A DNA stretch of 64,000 nucleotides from CALCKU01 sp964654665 (lineage in GTDB: Bacteria > Pseudomonadota > Alphaproteobacteria > Caulobacterales > Maricaulaceae), in the NCBI GenBank assembly GCA_964654665.1, contig CAZZKV010000011.1, positions 11,958 to 75,957 of the forward strand. Reading direction: 5' to 3'. Below the pieces are notes generated by a model that was given only the letters and a program-made list of their open reading frames with translations, ran no database searches and was not told where the DNA came from. This document shows, in pieces, positions 17,677 through 30,250 of this stretch. The position numbers and the translations under genes are program-made. The first letter of the stretch is position 1, and every line of letters starts with the position of its first letter.

Positions 17677-20600
17677 TCAACCAACCAAAGCTCTGATAAG
17701 CGCTGTGTCGCCCAGTTTTATACTCCGGGCTTCATTCGTCAAAGTTTCACTGAGCAATGCACCACGCATAACCATATCGCCTGTTTGAATCACCGTCCCC
17801 GTTCGCAAGTCAATCTGAACCGGAATTTGGACCGTTTGGCCATTATCCAATACGGCCCGAATGTCTATATCCAACACTGTCTGATCCAGCGGCCGGTCAA
17901 TATAAATCATATGATCTTGCATTACAGCCCAGGTCGGCAAAGCCTGCCCATTCTTCTGATCCACGGCCCAAGATTGAACACCCGTATCGCAAAAATGCTG
18001 TAAGCTTGACCCTAATTGCACGGTAATATCGTGATCGCCAGCAATAGCCTCGACAACAATATAGGCACAGTCATGATCCATATCGGGAATGTGAACGGCA
18101 ACCATACCGCCCCGGAAATTTGCATCTCCATACCGTGCTCCGCCTATATCGCCCGCGGTCAGAGTATTTTCGGCAAACCAGATTTTTAAGTCCGGCGCAG
18201 CCGCATTCATCCATTGATACGGGTCGGCTCCAGACGCCGGAGTATCAAAAACGGATAATAAAGCCTTGGACTTAATATCAACGGTTTCCGGTTCAACAAA
18301 AAAGACCAATCCAGCAACAAAGCTTTCAACAGCTTGGCCCGCTGCATTCCCGAAGACATCGCGCTGCACTGCAAAAATATCTCCGCTTGGCTGCGGTGTT
18401 TGGGAGATAGCCATAAAGACACCATTGGCCTCAACAGTAACCGTATCCGTCGACCCATCCGGGAAGGTAACAGTAATCACCGCTCCGGGCTCGCCTATAC
18501 CGGTAACAATGAGGTTACCATTCTCCGCTTCGCGCGGCCTGTCCAATACGGGTTCATCTATAACGGGCGTAACGTCGATCGTAACCGAAGCTGCATTGGT
18601 ACCACCATCACTATCGGTCACCGTATATCCGAAAGCGAAAACACCGTTAAAGTTTCGAGCCGGTTCAAAGACTAAATTACCATCAGCCGATAATGTAACC
18701 TGCCCTTCAGGCACATCTAACGGAACGTCAAATTCAATTAAGGTCCCGTCCGGCAATGCCGCAACATCAATTGTTAGGCTATCACCATCCGGGTCGCTGT
18801 CATTGTCCAGAATATTTTGGCTAAAGAGGGTATCTTCTGGTGTCACAAAATTATCATTTTCAGCGACAGGCGACGGATTGCTAACCGCGTAAATCACGCT
18901 CGTCTCGGCCGTTTCGCCAAACGGGTCCTGCGCAGTGATTACCGCCGTATAGAGCCCGTCGCCATTCGGTCCGCCTTGAGAGGCATCACCGTTAGGCGTG
19001 CCCGTGATAATACCACTAATCGGATCAATTATAAGCCCTGGCGGCAGCCCCTCGGCTGCATAAGTCAGCACATCACCATCATCATCGACAAATAACGCGC
19101 CCACATCAACCGGATCACTTAACCGGTTATCCTCCCCGTTCTGGATAGGAATAACCCGGGCCATATCCGGCTGTGTCTGTTCGGGGTCTTGTGGATCAAC
19201 CACGCGCGGCGCATCATTCACACCCGTCACCTCATAGCGCACAACCGCCCTATCCGTGCCCNNNNNNNNNNNNNNNNNNNNNNNNNNNNNNNNNNNNNNN
19301 NNNNNNNNNNNNNNNNNNNNNNNNNNNNNNNNNNNNNNNNNNNNNNNNNNNNNNNNNNNNNGCAACATCAACAACAGGCGCAGGATTGGTGATCGTGTAA
19401 ACAACATTCGTGGTGAAGCGTGCGCCATTGCCATCATCAGCCGTAACCGCAATAGTGTAAACACCGTCGCCATTCGGTCCGCCTTGAGAGGCATCGCTAT
19501 CGGGCGTGCCGCTGATCACCTGACCATCAAAGACAAGGCCCGGCGGCAGCGCCGCTGTGTCAAGGCTCAGCGTCAACACATCGGAACTGTCAGGGTCCCC
19601 AAAGAAAGGTGTTAAGTCAAAATCCGTCACCGGGCTGGCGTCATCACCGCTCTGGGCCGGAATATAGGCCTGATCATCGGCTGGCGGGTTAACATCCCCC
19701 GGCACACGCGGCACCGGCGCATCATTCACACCCGTCACCTCATAGCGCACAACCGCCCTATCCGTGCCCCCATCACCGTCATCAATCTGATAGACAATGC
19801 TGGTGCTCCGGCTCTCGCCCACAGCCAGATCCTCAAACTCTCCGTTCGGGTCAAAGCTGGCAGATCCATCGGCATTCACAATAAACAGACCGCCACTGGA
19901 TCCGGCAACCGCGCTGCCCACTCCCGTGCCATCCGCCAGTCCCGCCAGTGCGGCTGTATCATCACCGCTCGCAATACGGCTCACCGCCAGAGCATCACCG
20001 TCAGGGTCGCTATCAACATCCAGACCGTTATCGGCAAAAATATCCACAGAGACAATCCTGTCTTCATCACCCGTAAGATTATCATCCTGGGCAAGCGGAG
20101 CCGGATTGCTAATCGTGAGAACCACCCTATCCGTAACACGCCCGCCCTGACCGTCATCACCCGTCACAATAATCGGGTAAACCCCGTCGCTGTCAGGGCC
20201 AAATTGGCTGGCGCGGGGGTCAACCGTGCCGCTGATAATCCCCGTCACAGGGTCAATCGACAGACCCGCAGGCAGACCCGCCGCACTATAAACCAGAGTA
20301 TCACCATCAGGATCCGATAGCATCGGCGTTAAGCTCACAACCTCACCATCAACCGCCATCCGGGGACCAAGCGCAACATCAACAACAGGCGCAGGATTGG
20401 TGATCGTGTAAACAACATTCGTGGTGATAGTCTCCCCGCTTGGGTCTGCCGCTGTAACCATTACAGTATAAATGCCATCATTGGCAGGCCCGCCCTGAGA
20501 CGCATCGGCGTCCGGTGTGCCTGTGATCAATCCCGTATCCCGATCAATCATCAATCCATTCGGCAAACCGCTAGCGATGAACGTAAGATCGTCACCATCA

Positions 20601-23600
20601 ACATCGCTAAATGCAAGGCTTGTATCAAAAGGCGTTTGGTCAGCACCGTCCGTGCCTGACTGGGGGGTCAGCATAGCAATAACAAGCGGAAGGTCATTCA
20701 CCCCTTGCACTGTAATCGAGACTGTCGCCATATCGGTACCGTCAATGCCGTCGCTGATCTGGTATGTAAAACTATCTGTTGCCGTTTCGCCGACAGCCAA
20801 ATTATCAAATTGGCCATTAGTGTTATAACTATAGCTGCCATCAGCATTGATGATCAGAATGGCGCCGCTGGGTAATGTGATCGGATCGCCGGATATAATG
20901 GCTGTGCCATTAACCTGCGTAACCATAATCATATCGCCGTCAGGGTCAGAATCGATACCATTACCCATGACTGCATCATTGTCATTATCATTGAAAACAT
21001 TTTCAGCAATTGTGGTGTTTTCACCCGCTTGCTCAAAATCGTCATTGGCGACCGGGGCTAGATTTTCACCGGAAATATTGATAGAGACAGTGGCTTGGGA
21101 AATACCGCCATTTCCATCCGAAATTTCATAGGTAAAACTATCCATTCCGCTATCGCCCGGATTGAGACTATCAAATTGGCCATTTGGATCATAATCATAA
21201 GACCCATCGGCATTCACCGTTAAAAGCGCGCCACTTGGGAGCGTAATTTCTGTCCCATCCATTAAAGCGGCACCATTGACACGGCTGATGGTTAGCATAT
21301 CCATTTCCACGTCACTATCCAAGCCATCAAGCGCGTCATTATCCGTAATTGCATTACCGGATAGCATGCCGGTTTCGCCTATGGTTGCAGCGTTATTCTG
21401 AGCCATAGGGTCATCATTGACGCCGTTAACCGTAAAGGTCGCAATGGCCGTATCTGTGCCGCCATTGCCATCATCAATCTGATAGACAATACTGGTGGTC
21501 CGGCTCTCGCCCGCTTGCAAATCTTCAAATTCACCATTGGGATCGAAATCAAGCGAACCATCAGCGTTCACGGTGACAAGGCCACCTGCCGAGCCAGCAA
21601 CCATCGTTGCAACCCCGGTTCCGTCACTCAATGCAGAAAGAGCGGCTTCATTCATACCGGTGGCAACCCGGGTAACGGTAAGCGGGTCATCGTCCGGATC
21701 GATATCGTTTTGCAGCAATCCATCTGTTGCCGATATCGTGGTAAGGGGGGTATTCTCATCCGTTTCATAAAGAGTAGCGGTACTTAATGACGCCGTTGTG
21801 TAGCCAATGGGGCCAATCACGACACCAAATGGATTGCCGTTACCCCCAGATACTTCTGTGTGAGTCACGACAACATCTCCGATCTGGAGGTTACCCGCAT
21901 CAATCGTGAGAACACCATTGGTTTCCGCCCCGGCAGAACCTGGAAGGGCTTCAACAGTATTTGTAACCTCGTTAAAAACAAGTCCGCCCACTGTTGATCC
22001 GTCTGCGAGTGTAAAAGTCACCATGTCTGTGATGTCGTTACCATTGATGTCTAGCACCTGAATGCCAATGTCTTCGTTGCCATCAACATTGTTATTGTTG
22101 AAGGCCATTGTGATATCGACCTGCTCTACCGGCTCGGAAAAATTGATGTTGTAAGTTGATGCTGGAACGGCTGGATTGCGGCCAATGCCGATACCGAGCG
22201 CCCCGTCATTCATAAGCGGTTCGCCGGTTTCACTGGTCACGGTAATCGTCGTGCCATTCGCACCCGTCGCCGTCGCCGTTCCACCTGTCAGACCGCTGGA
22301 TAGATCACCGCCACTGACAGATTCACTTGTCCCCGGCACAGTCGATTCTGGATCATCGACTGCAACAGGTGGGCTATTGATATCCTCGATTTCACGGTAA
22401 GCGACCTGCGTCGTGTCACCTATTTGATTGGCCAACCCTGTGGATGGATTGTTGATCGTGCCATCACCATCACCGTAAATTGCGCCCGTACCGTCATCAA
22501 TGCCATTATTGTCACTATCCATTCCAGCAGGCGTTAACCCGCTCTCGGCGCTATCCAGCAGCATATCATTATCGCTATCCGTATCACGGAAGTCGAAATC
22601 CATATCTCCATCTGTATTGGAAGGGCTGAAAAGGCCTATATCATTGACGCCGAAATTAGCGATATTATTGACATGGGTTAACGTTTGATAGGTGTCGGTT
22701 GGCTGGGCTTCGATTTGATCGGCAATACCATCACCATCTGAATCCAGATCAAGATAATCGTCAATGCCATCCAAGTCCGTGTCGACCGGCGCAAACCCGC
22801 TTCCGGCTGCAATTGGAATACCTGTTACCGGATCAACAGCTCCGTCATGAACGCCGTCATTATTAGTATCGACAATACGATAATCCTGACCACTTTCGAT
22901 GAGGTCAGAGATACCGTCATTATCACTATCAAGATCAAGATGATCAGAGATACCATCAGCATCGGTGTCGCGCGGCAGCACAACTTCTATGGTCAAGATC
23001 GAATTTCGACCGGCTACGTCAGAACCACCGCCTCGGGTCGTGCCAAATAGATATTGAAAGGAGGATGTCTCGGAATAATTTGCAACAAGATGGAAGTCCG
23101 GATCATCAAAATCAGCATTATTCATGCCAGCGGCATCAACTTCAAAGGCGGTAAACCCTGGCGGTGCCGTGAGCGTCGCCGGCGCTAGGCGGTTACCGGC
23201 CGTAATTGTATCAAATCCGGCAAATCCGCCGCCTTCGGTCCTATCTATATCAGCCGAAGTCACACGTATGCCTTCGAAGAAAACCGGTGTGCCGGCCGGA
23301 TTTGCATCTGTGGCACTGCCCGCTTCAGTAATCGTATAGGTGCTGGTGAAATAGTCATTTTCCGATGGGTCAAACGACAGCACATTGATCAACCCGCCGG
23401 TGATAAATCTGACCGTATCATTGCCCGATGCGGTAATCTCGTCAAAGCTGACGGTAATATCGTAACTTGTGCCATTTGGCAGTGTGATGGCGTCCCGATA
23501 GACAAAGACATCCCCCTGTTGGATATCATTCGGATCGGCGCCGTTAAGATTGGATTGCGGAATAAAGTCAAGCTGGACTTCGGTTAGTTGAAACCCTTCT

Positions 23601-26600
23601 TCCGTATCAAGAATACCGTCATTATCATCATCCAAATCATCGACATCATTCACCGCGTCTCCGTCATAATCACCTGCAATTGCGGATAAAAATACTGTAG
23701 AAGACAGAGAGGATGTCGCCGTTGGTGCCGCCCCGCCGCTATCGTCTAAAATTGTGGACGGTGGATTGGAAGCTGTGCCAACGGTGCCGTCCCAAACGCG
23801 GAATTGTAAATCGGCTGTACCCGCAAAACTGGCATCATCGGGCACAAAGCGGAACACGGTGTCAGCCGCAAATAATAAGGCCTCGCCCACTGGAATAGCT
23901 TGCTCATTATTATTATCAGCATCGCCAATTTCAAAATCGGTAAATTCGTGATCTTCAAACCCAGGTCCCGTACGCAGATATTGCCACCGTCCCTGCGCTT
24001 CATTGGCAAATGTAACACCAATGCCAAAATCTGACTGCTCTATATCCGTAATATCCAGCTGGGCAAGCAAATCAGCCACAGCAATCAAACCAAGGTCGCT
24101 TGCTGTGCTGCCATCTGCCAATTCTGCGCGCACATCATCACCTGTCAAAGCGCCCACATCTGCAAAATCTTGCCGCGTTAATGTCACGACGGGTTCAGGC
24201 CGGACACCCCCATTATTACTGTCTGGGATAGCCGTAACGGTTCCGTTACCGTCTGTACTAACACGCGGCACCGGGGAGTCATTAATCTGCGCTATCGACA
24301 CAGTCGCCACAGCCGCATTGGATGTCTGGCCTGCAAGATCCGTGACCGTTACCGTAATCGGAAAGTCATGGGGCGACGGGTTTTCGTCTCGCGCTTCGAA
24401 TTGAACACCCTGAATAAATGTCGCTAATACATTGGTTGCAATCGTTGTAGCAGGCGGTGAAGCTGTGACCGTTAATTCGCCGCTATCAGCATCAAATTCC
24501 AGAATAAGCGGCACTTGCCCCTGCCCGACCAAAGTCAAGGCGGGGCCAAAATCAGTATCAAGCGGTATTTCTGTGCCATCAGCCAACACAAGCAGATCAA
24601 CGGTTCCCGGTGCAAATTCCGGCGTCCCGATATTAATTTCCGCACTGGCAATGTCATTCTCGCCAAAAGAATCAATCAGAACCGTTGAGCCTGAAATATG
24701 CCTCGGCATATCGTTTTCAACAAAAACTTGCTCAAAATTAGCATTGGTATCTTCTATCACGGCATTGTCGAACAGGGCTGGGAAATTACCGTTCAATCCA
24801 AAATTGGCGCCCGCATTGTCCCGATCATAAAACACTTCGAAAGTCGAAGTTGACGAGAAAACCAATTGCACAGCATTGGCTGTATCGGTGATAGCCGCCA
24901 TAGGGTCATTATCTTGCGGGTCAAAGGTAATCATTGTCCCATTTTCAGTGAATTGTAGATCTGTCCCTGTCCCATCATTACCGCCGCCGGGGCCTTCAAG
25001 AACATAGGCATCGACGCTTTCTGCATTAATTGTAATACGTTCCTGACCATTGGCCGGACCTCTGTTACTCGCATCCAAATCGCCAATCAAAATAGTGAAG
25101 TCCAGAGCGATCGGATTCCCCGTCGCAGCATCAATTAATTCATACCGAATTGTCGCCGTGTTTTGCCCGCTCCCAGCCAAACCGACATTAGCATTCCCGT
25201 CAATAATATTCAGATCGGGATTAGCGCCATTGGTATTAATAACAGTGGCCACCAGATCAACCATAATACCGTTCACCGTGGCAACATTGCGGTAAATAGC
25301 CGTTTCGCCAACGCCATCACCGTCTTCCGTCATACCATCATTGGTTATGTCAGGATTTGTGAAGACCAGCGGAATTAAACCATTTTCTCCGGGCACGGGC
25401 ACGATGTCACTATTGACGACATCAAGGTCAATAAAAGGAACTTCATCCGTAAAGACAGGCAGCGGTTCCCGATAAGCCACCTCGGTTGTATCACCGGTTT
25501 CATTCGGCAAATCCGTTTGCGGATTATTAATATTGCCATCCGGATCAAGACGGGACGCGCCTGCAACATCGGCAATACCATCACCATTGCCATCATTACC
25601 CAGCGTAAATCCACCCGCCGGCGTTTCATCAGATAAATCACCATCGCCATCCGTATCAATCAACATCTGAAGACCGCTCTCTACCTCATCCGATAGGGTA
25701 TCATTATCACTATCAAGATCGAGGAAGTCAGGATTAGCATCCCGGTCCGAGTTCTCCGGCGTTATAAAGGTTGCGCCAAACCCATCCGTGTTATCAAACT
25801 GGTCAATAACACCATCACCGTCGCTATCTTCATCGGAAACATCGCCGTCATTACTGACAAACCCGGCCGTTGGACGGGCCTCGATTGTGTCAGCTATACC
25901 ATCGCCGTCAGAATCCAGATCAAGGAAGTCATCCAATGTATCCCCATCCGTATTAATCGGCGTAACACCTGTGCCTGTTCCATTAACCGCTTCAACAGCA
26001 TCGGACAAACCGTTATCATTCATATCAAAACTATCAGGATCAAGAACAATATCATCAAGGATGCCATCATTATTCTGGTCAACAATGGACGCATCCTGTC
26101 CGCTTTCCAATAAATCGGATATCCCGTCATTATCGCTATCCAAATCACGTGAATCGGCAATACCATCACGGTCAATATCTCTGAATGTGGTTGCAGATGT
26201 GGCACTGACAGTTAAATTATCAATTGCATAATAGATTTGCAGACCTGATTCTGGTGTAATCAAAATACGGTCCGTCGGCGCATCAACCATAAAGGTAATA
26301 GAAATCGTTTGCCAACCCGGCGTTCCATTTGCCGCTGTCCCGCTTGCGGCGCTGCCATCAGCCGTCACATCTGCCGACAACCCAATAAACCGAATACCGT
26401 TCGCTCCTGCATTATTGACAAGACCGCCAACAACGGTCCCATCTTGATAGGCTGTTGAAGCATCAGGCACAGCGCCGCTATCGATCGTATAGAACTCTAT
26501 CCCGCCCGGCCCGCGCCCGGCAGAGACCAGACCATCTGCCTGAAATACATCCAATGTCACCGTATATTCGATGCCGGGTTGCAGCTCACTTTGCAGGTTA

Positions 26601-28558
26601 TTGATAATAGTTTCACGCCCCGCCGCCTGTTCATTTGGTCCATCCGGTGCTCCGTCCCCAGAATGGATAGCGGCAAAGACAACGCCGTCACTCGGCCCTG
26701 GCGTACCGCCAATAAAGGTTGAAATTTGTCCAACATCGGTAATATCAAACGGGGCAACAGGTGTGCCGTTAATTGTTACTGTCCCTGTGGGATAAAAAAT
26801 ATCTGCTGTACCTGATACGAGATCAAAATCAAATACATCATCCCCTAATTCGCCGAATCCTCCGCCGAAAATGAATCCATTGGCAAGAGCAGCATCTTCA
26901 TTGAGCAACTCAAAACTGGAGTTGGATATTAAATTGGTTCCAGCTGGTATTTCCCCTTCGTCAACATCAAGAATACCGTCATTATCATCATCAATATCCT
27001 CGCTATCAACGACACCATCACCATCCGTATCCGGCGAAACCGCATTAATAGCCGAGGTAAAACTGACGCTTTCCAGAACGACGCCAAAAGGTTCACTCAC
27101 ACCGTCATTAGAACCATCCGCAGGTGTTGTATTTTCTGTTAAAACCTCATGGGTAAACTCAATCCGCGCAATGGATGTTGTACTCGCCGTAAGCGTCAGA
27201 ATTCCGGATGTATTTTCACCAAAGGAGCCAAGGTCACTAGCATCGGCCGGACCATCGGGGACAATCGCATTCGGTGCGCCATTGGCCGATGACACCATTT
27301 CAAAAACCAAACCGCCCTGTGTGGATTGATCAACAAAACCAAAGAGCACACTGGCCGTTATATCATTCCCAGCTGCATCAAAAACAGTAATATTTGACAC
27401 TTGTTCAAAACCGTCTGTATCTGCCGGCTGGTCATCATTGTTAAAGAAACCCAGTTCAAGATCAACCTCGCTTACGGCGGTACCAAAAGCAATCCGAATA
27501 ACATCATTAGCCGCAGAATTATCACGGCCAAACCCGATACCAACGCCATCATTTTGCAAACCATCGGAGCCTGAAATTTGCGAAATCGTGACGCTATTAT
27601 CTGTTGTGACAATCGATAAAGATGATACATCCGTTCCAATTGCACCGCCGTGGGCGCTCACCAATTCGCTAGCTGAAAGGGTCGTTTCCGCCAAAAGTCC
27701 GTTAAATGTCGTGAGAGCAAAAACCTGTGCTTCAATATTTCCGGTTTTCACTTCGAGTTCCCAGTTTCCGCCAAGTTCAGCGGCACCAGTATCATCATTA
27801 GACGCAGCAATATCGGCTCCTGTTGCACGGGCTAAAGCCTCGACGGCCTGAATATCAGCCCCAAAATCACAGCCATAAATCAACAGATCCGCTGTGTCAG
27901 ACAACGCCGCACGAATGATGGCCAAGTCGCTGGCATGTTCCCCAGTGATAGATTGCTCCGTTAGCGTAGACGTGCCCAAAACCATTTCACCGACATCACC
28001 ATGCGAAAGAATGTGAACGGCTTCGAGACCCTCGCGTTGCGATAAAACATCAGCCATTTTCGCTAAACCATCTTCATTGGCTTCGATAATAACGATCTCG
28101 ATATCACCCGGAATATCGGCTATGAGTGTTTGATAGTTTTCAACAGCACTATCAATAAAAACAATCGTCTTTTCCGGCGACGTTGCGGCCCATGGAATAG
28201 TCCCTAAATCCCTGATTTCAACAATGGGTTCCGATATTTTTGTACTGTCCAAACCTGGGGCAACTTTTTCATATCCAATCGCAGCCAGATCGAGACCGGA
28301 TAACCCATTTACGCCATCCTGTATGTCAAATGGCGCGCGAGTATTTGGGATTTGTATATTAAAATCCAAACTTGAAAGCGCCGCCGTCACATCAGATTGA
28401 AACATGACATCCGCAACCACTTCACCCCCTGTGGCGACAACAGCAGCGTCCAGAAGAATACGCGGTTCCAAAGCTTCAAGGCCTAATCGGCTTGATGTGT
28501 TTTTCAACATGGATTTGGCTGAATTTACGGGTGGGTTTGTTGTGTTTGACTTAGACAT
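17677..28558 (-). CDS. Giant LEPR-XLL/DUF4347 surface protein with calcium and cadherin-like repeats (contains scaffold gap)
   Basis: About 3,627 codons as assembled and probably near 3,795 once the 100-N gap (19262-19361) is filled. The gap length puts the two halves in different frames, but flanking repeats show one gene. Order from the N-terminus: LEPR-type motif LEPRILLDAA (residues 30-39); DUF4347 (about 130-285) with HILSHG and IYGCDFGAD; thrombospondin-3-like DxDxDG repeats in two blocks (nt about 27035-25500 and 23680-22390); cadherin/VCBS and putative-Ig repeats (about 22390-18570); a unique C-terminal region. No RTX nonapeptides seen. AAGGGA precedes the ATG. Likely a secreted adhesin or matrix protein exported by the adjacent TolC/HlyD/M50 genes (inference). 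Confidence 0.85.
19207..19261 (-). repeat. 55-bp repeat at the left gap edge (copy at 19715-19769)
   Basis: Bases 19207-19261 and 19715-19769 are identical and stop at the gap. Both encode the same residues (TDRAVVRYEVTGVNDAP) in the same frame, once the frame offset of the gap is allowed for. This is a domain-boundary segment of the cadherin/VCBS-like repeats. Confidence 0.85.
19262..19361. other. Scaffold gap of 100 N inside the giant repeat gene
   Basis: Exactly 100 N, the conventional size for an unknown gap. The 55 bases at each edge recur exactly 0.5 and 1.0 kb away within the same gene, so the break comes from an internal repeat. The intervening 603 bases of the intact copy (19770-20372) are the predicted missing sequence; that length is a multiple of three and restores one reading frame. 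Confidence 0.9.
19362..19416 (-). repeat. 55-bp repeat at the right gap edge (copy at 20373-20427)
   Basis: Bases 19362-19416 and 20373-20427 are identical and begin at the gap. They encode TTNVVYTITNPAPVVDV in the same frame. With the left-edge pair this brackets a 713-bp unit (19715-20427) that is probably present twice in the genome. Confidence 0.85.
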
Positions 28559-28680
28559 ACTATCGTCCCTTGTTTAAAAATGGCCCTGTTCAGTCAGGCA
28601 CTGGGGTTCGCTCACAAACCAAAGGCTTGTGCTAGATACATTTTCATTTTCAATTTTAAGGAAGCGCCGCTCTTAATTTG

Positions 28681-28731
28681 ATTATCCAGACCCGGTCTTC
28701 TCTCCGCAAAACGGCAAAGAGGGTGGATAAT
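28681..28731. promoter_or_regulatory. Extended inverted repeat in the 207-bp leader between the tolC-like and giant genes
   Basis: ATTATCCA (28681-28688) and TGGATAAT (28724-28731) are perfect inverted copies. Between them further pairs can form (ACCC/GGGT, CTCT/AGAG and CCG/CGG around a CAAAA loop). No T run follows, so it looks more like an RNA structure or operator controlling passage from the tolC-like gene into the giant gene than a terminator. The rest of 28559-28765 shows only the giant gene's ribosome site. Confidence 0.45.
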
Positions 28732-28765
28732 GAAATTAGGATCGAAAGCGTCTCCTTTTATTATT

Positions 28766-30250
28766 CTATGATGCCGGCTGGGATGCGCGGCTATTCCAGA
28801 GTGTTTCCAAACTGGTCGCAATCGTTGCAACATCTTCTTGTCCATTAATATCGACGCCATAAGGGTCATATCCCATTGCCGTATAGACACTAGCCATAGC
28901 CTCTTGCATTTCCGCATGAAGGGCGTCACGGCGCGCTTCGGCCAATATGGCATTCATCTGTTCGCGCACCAAAGTCTGGCGTGATGCCGAACTGGCTCGG
29001 GCCAAGGCCTCGACTTGCGAAAGGATATCGCTTTGTACCTGCGTGCCCTGACTAGCCGTGTCATATTCTGTCGATAAAAAAGCATAACGGGCCCGCGCAA
29101 CACTGACTTGCGTCATCACCGCCATGGCTGTTGCCAATCCGCGTTCTCGCTCTAACGCAACACGCGCATGGGCCTTACGTTTACGAACAGGCGTTTCGAT
29201 TAATTGCAGCAAATTCCAGCTGGCTTTGGCCCCATAAGACACCCAATCTTTGTTAAAGAGGAAATCATTTGTGGAGGCATTCACACCCGCGAAAGCTTCA
29301 AGGCTGGGAAACATTTCCAATGTGGCGGCTTTAATATCGCCTTCTCCGATACGAACCCTATAGGCGGCTTCGCGAATTTCGGGACGTTGGGCCAGCGCTG
29401 TATCAATCATCTGGTCTAAATTTTGAGCCAGCCGTTTCGGGCGCGGGGTATGGGTCGGCATTTTCAACCTATAACTTTGCGAAGCGGGTAAGCCCATAAG
29501 CGATGCTAATTCCATTTTAGCCAATGATAATTCCCGTTTCATCCGCTGGGCCTGAGCCTGAATCTCATTCAACTCGCGTTGGTAGGACAAGGCAGGCATA
29601 GGTGCCGTTTTACGAGCCATATATAATTGCCGCGAGCTATCAAATGCTTGGCGTACATCGGATTCTAGTTGGCCCAAACGTCGATCTAAACGCTCAGCAG
29701 AAATAGCCCGCCAATAGGCGCGGTGAACATCTTCCATTATATCAATTACGGCTTTGCGACGGCGTTCTTCTAAAATAAGCACATCATCGCCCAATTGCTT
29801 AGCCCGAATTTTTGACAATCCAAAATCCAGAATATTCCAGCTCGCCGTCAAATCTCCGGAAAAAACATCTCTCTCGGTCGATGTTGACGGTTCCAGCGAT
29901 TGACGCCCTGATAAGAGGGACCGACTAGAGGCGCCCGGTTCATTATTCCGTCCATAATAACCACCACTGGCAACAATTTTTGGTAAAAGTTTGTAAGAGG
30001 ATAAATCGTAATCGCGCTGGGCTAAATCGATTTCCATCATAGAAACCCGATGATCGAGATTATATTTTAAAGCCCGTGCCATGGCCTCATATAATGTAAT
30101 GGCCTGACTGACCGGTTCCTGCCCGTCCGATAATGACGTTTTGAGGCTATCGACATTGGCCGCAATGTCTGCTCCGGTCAATGCACTCGGCGCCGTTTGA
30201 CATCCCGATAAAGCGAGCCCCGCCACGCTTAATAGTAATAGCTTTCGCAT
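28766..30250 (-). CDS. TolC-family outer-membrane lipoprotein
   Basis: 494 residues with a lipoprotein signal (LLLLSVAGLALSGC, lipid-bearing C17). The mature part has the long alpha-helical, coiled-coil pattern of outer-membrane efflux proteins, with two repeated halves (YDLSSYKLLPKIVASGGYYGRNNE and EMFPSLEAFAGVNASTNDF). It would form the outer-membrane duct of a tripartite export machine. It lies just upstream of the giant surface-protein gene on the same strand and is divergent from the three HlyD-type genes, which supports joint function. Ribosome site GGAGA a few bases before the ATG. Confidence 0.88.
   Translation of the reverse strand: MRKLLLLSVAGLALSGCQTAPSALTGADIAANVDSLKTSLSDGQEPVSQAITLYEAMARALKYNLDHRVSMMEIDLAQRDYDLSSYKLLPKIVASGGYYGRNNEPGASSRSLLSGRQSLEPSTSTERDVFSGDLTASWNILDFGLSKIRAKQLGDDVLILEERRRKAVIDIMEDVHRAYWRAISAERLDRRLGQLESDVRQAFDSSRQLYMARKTAPMPALSYQRELNEIQAQAQRMKRELSLAKMELASLMGLPASQSYRLKMPTHTPRPKRLAQNLDQMIDTALAQRPEIREAAYRVRIGEGDIKAATLEMFPSLEAFAGVNASTNDFLFNKDWVSYGAKASWNLLQLIETPVRKRKAHARVALERERGLATAMAVMTQVSVARARYAFLSTEYDTASQGTQVQSDILSQVEALARASSASRQTLVREQMNAILAEARRDALHAEMQEAMASVYTAMGYDPYGVDINGQEDVATIATSLETLWNSRASQPAS

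Noticed and set aside
17677..19494. Two separate genes on either side of the N gap
   Set aside because: The halves share repeat modules, and the exact 55-bp edge repeats encode the same residues in each half's own frame; the frame difference is explained by the arbitrary 100-N length.
18266..27851. Many long plus-strand open frames across the giant gene
   Set aside because: They are antisense shadows of a low-complexity repeat gene: serine/proline-rich, with no family likeness and no ribosome sites.
28724..28731. DnaA-box-like TTATCCACC in the leader of the giant gene
   Set aside because: It is one arm of an inverted repeat and a single occurrence; no replication context.
28612..28953. 113-codon minus-strand frame at 28612-28953
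   Set aside because: It overlaps the 3' end of the tolC-like gene in another frame, has no ribosome site and no recognisable domain.
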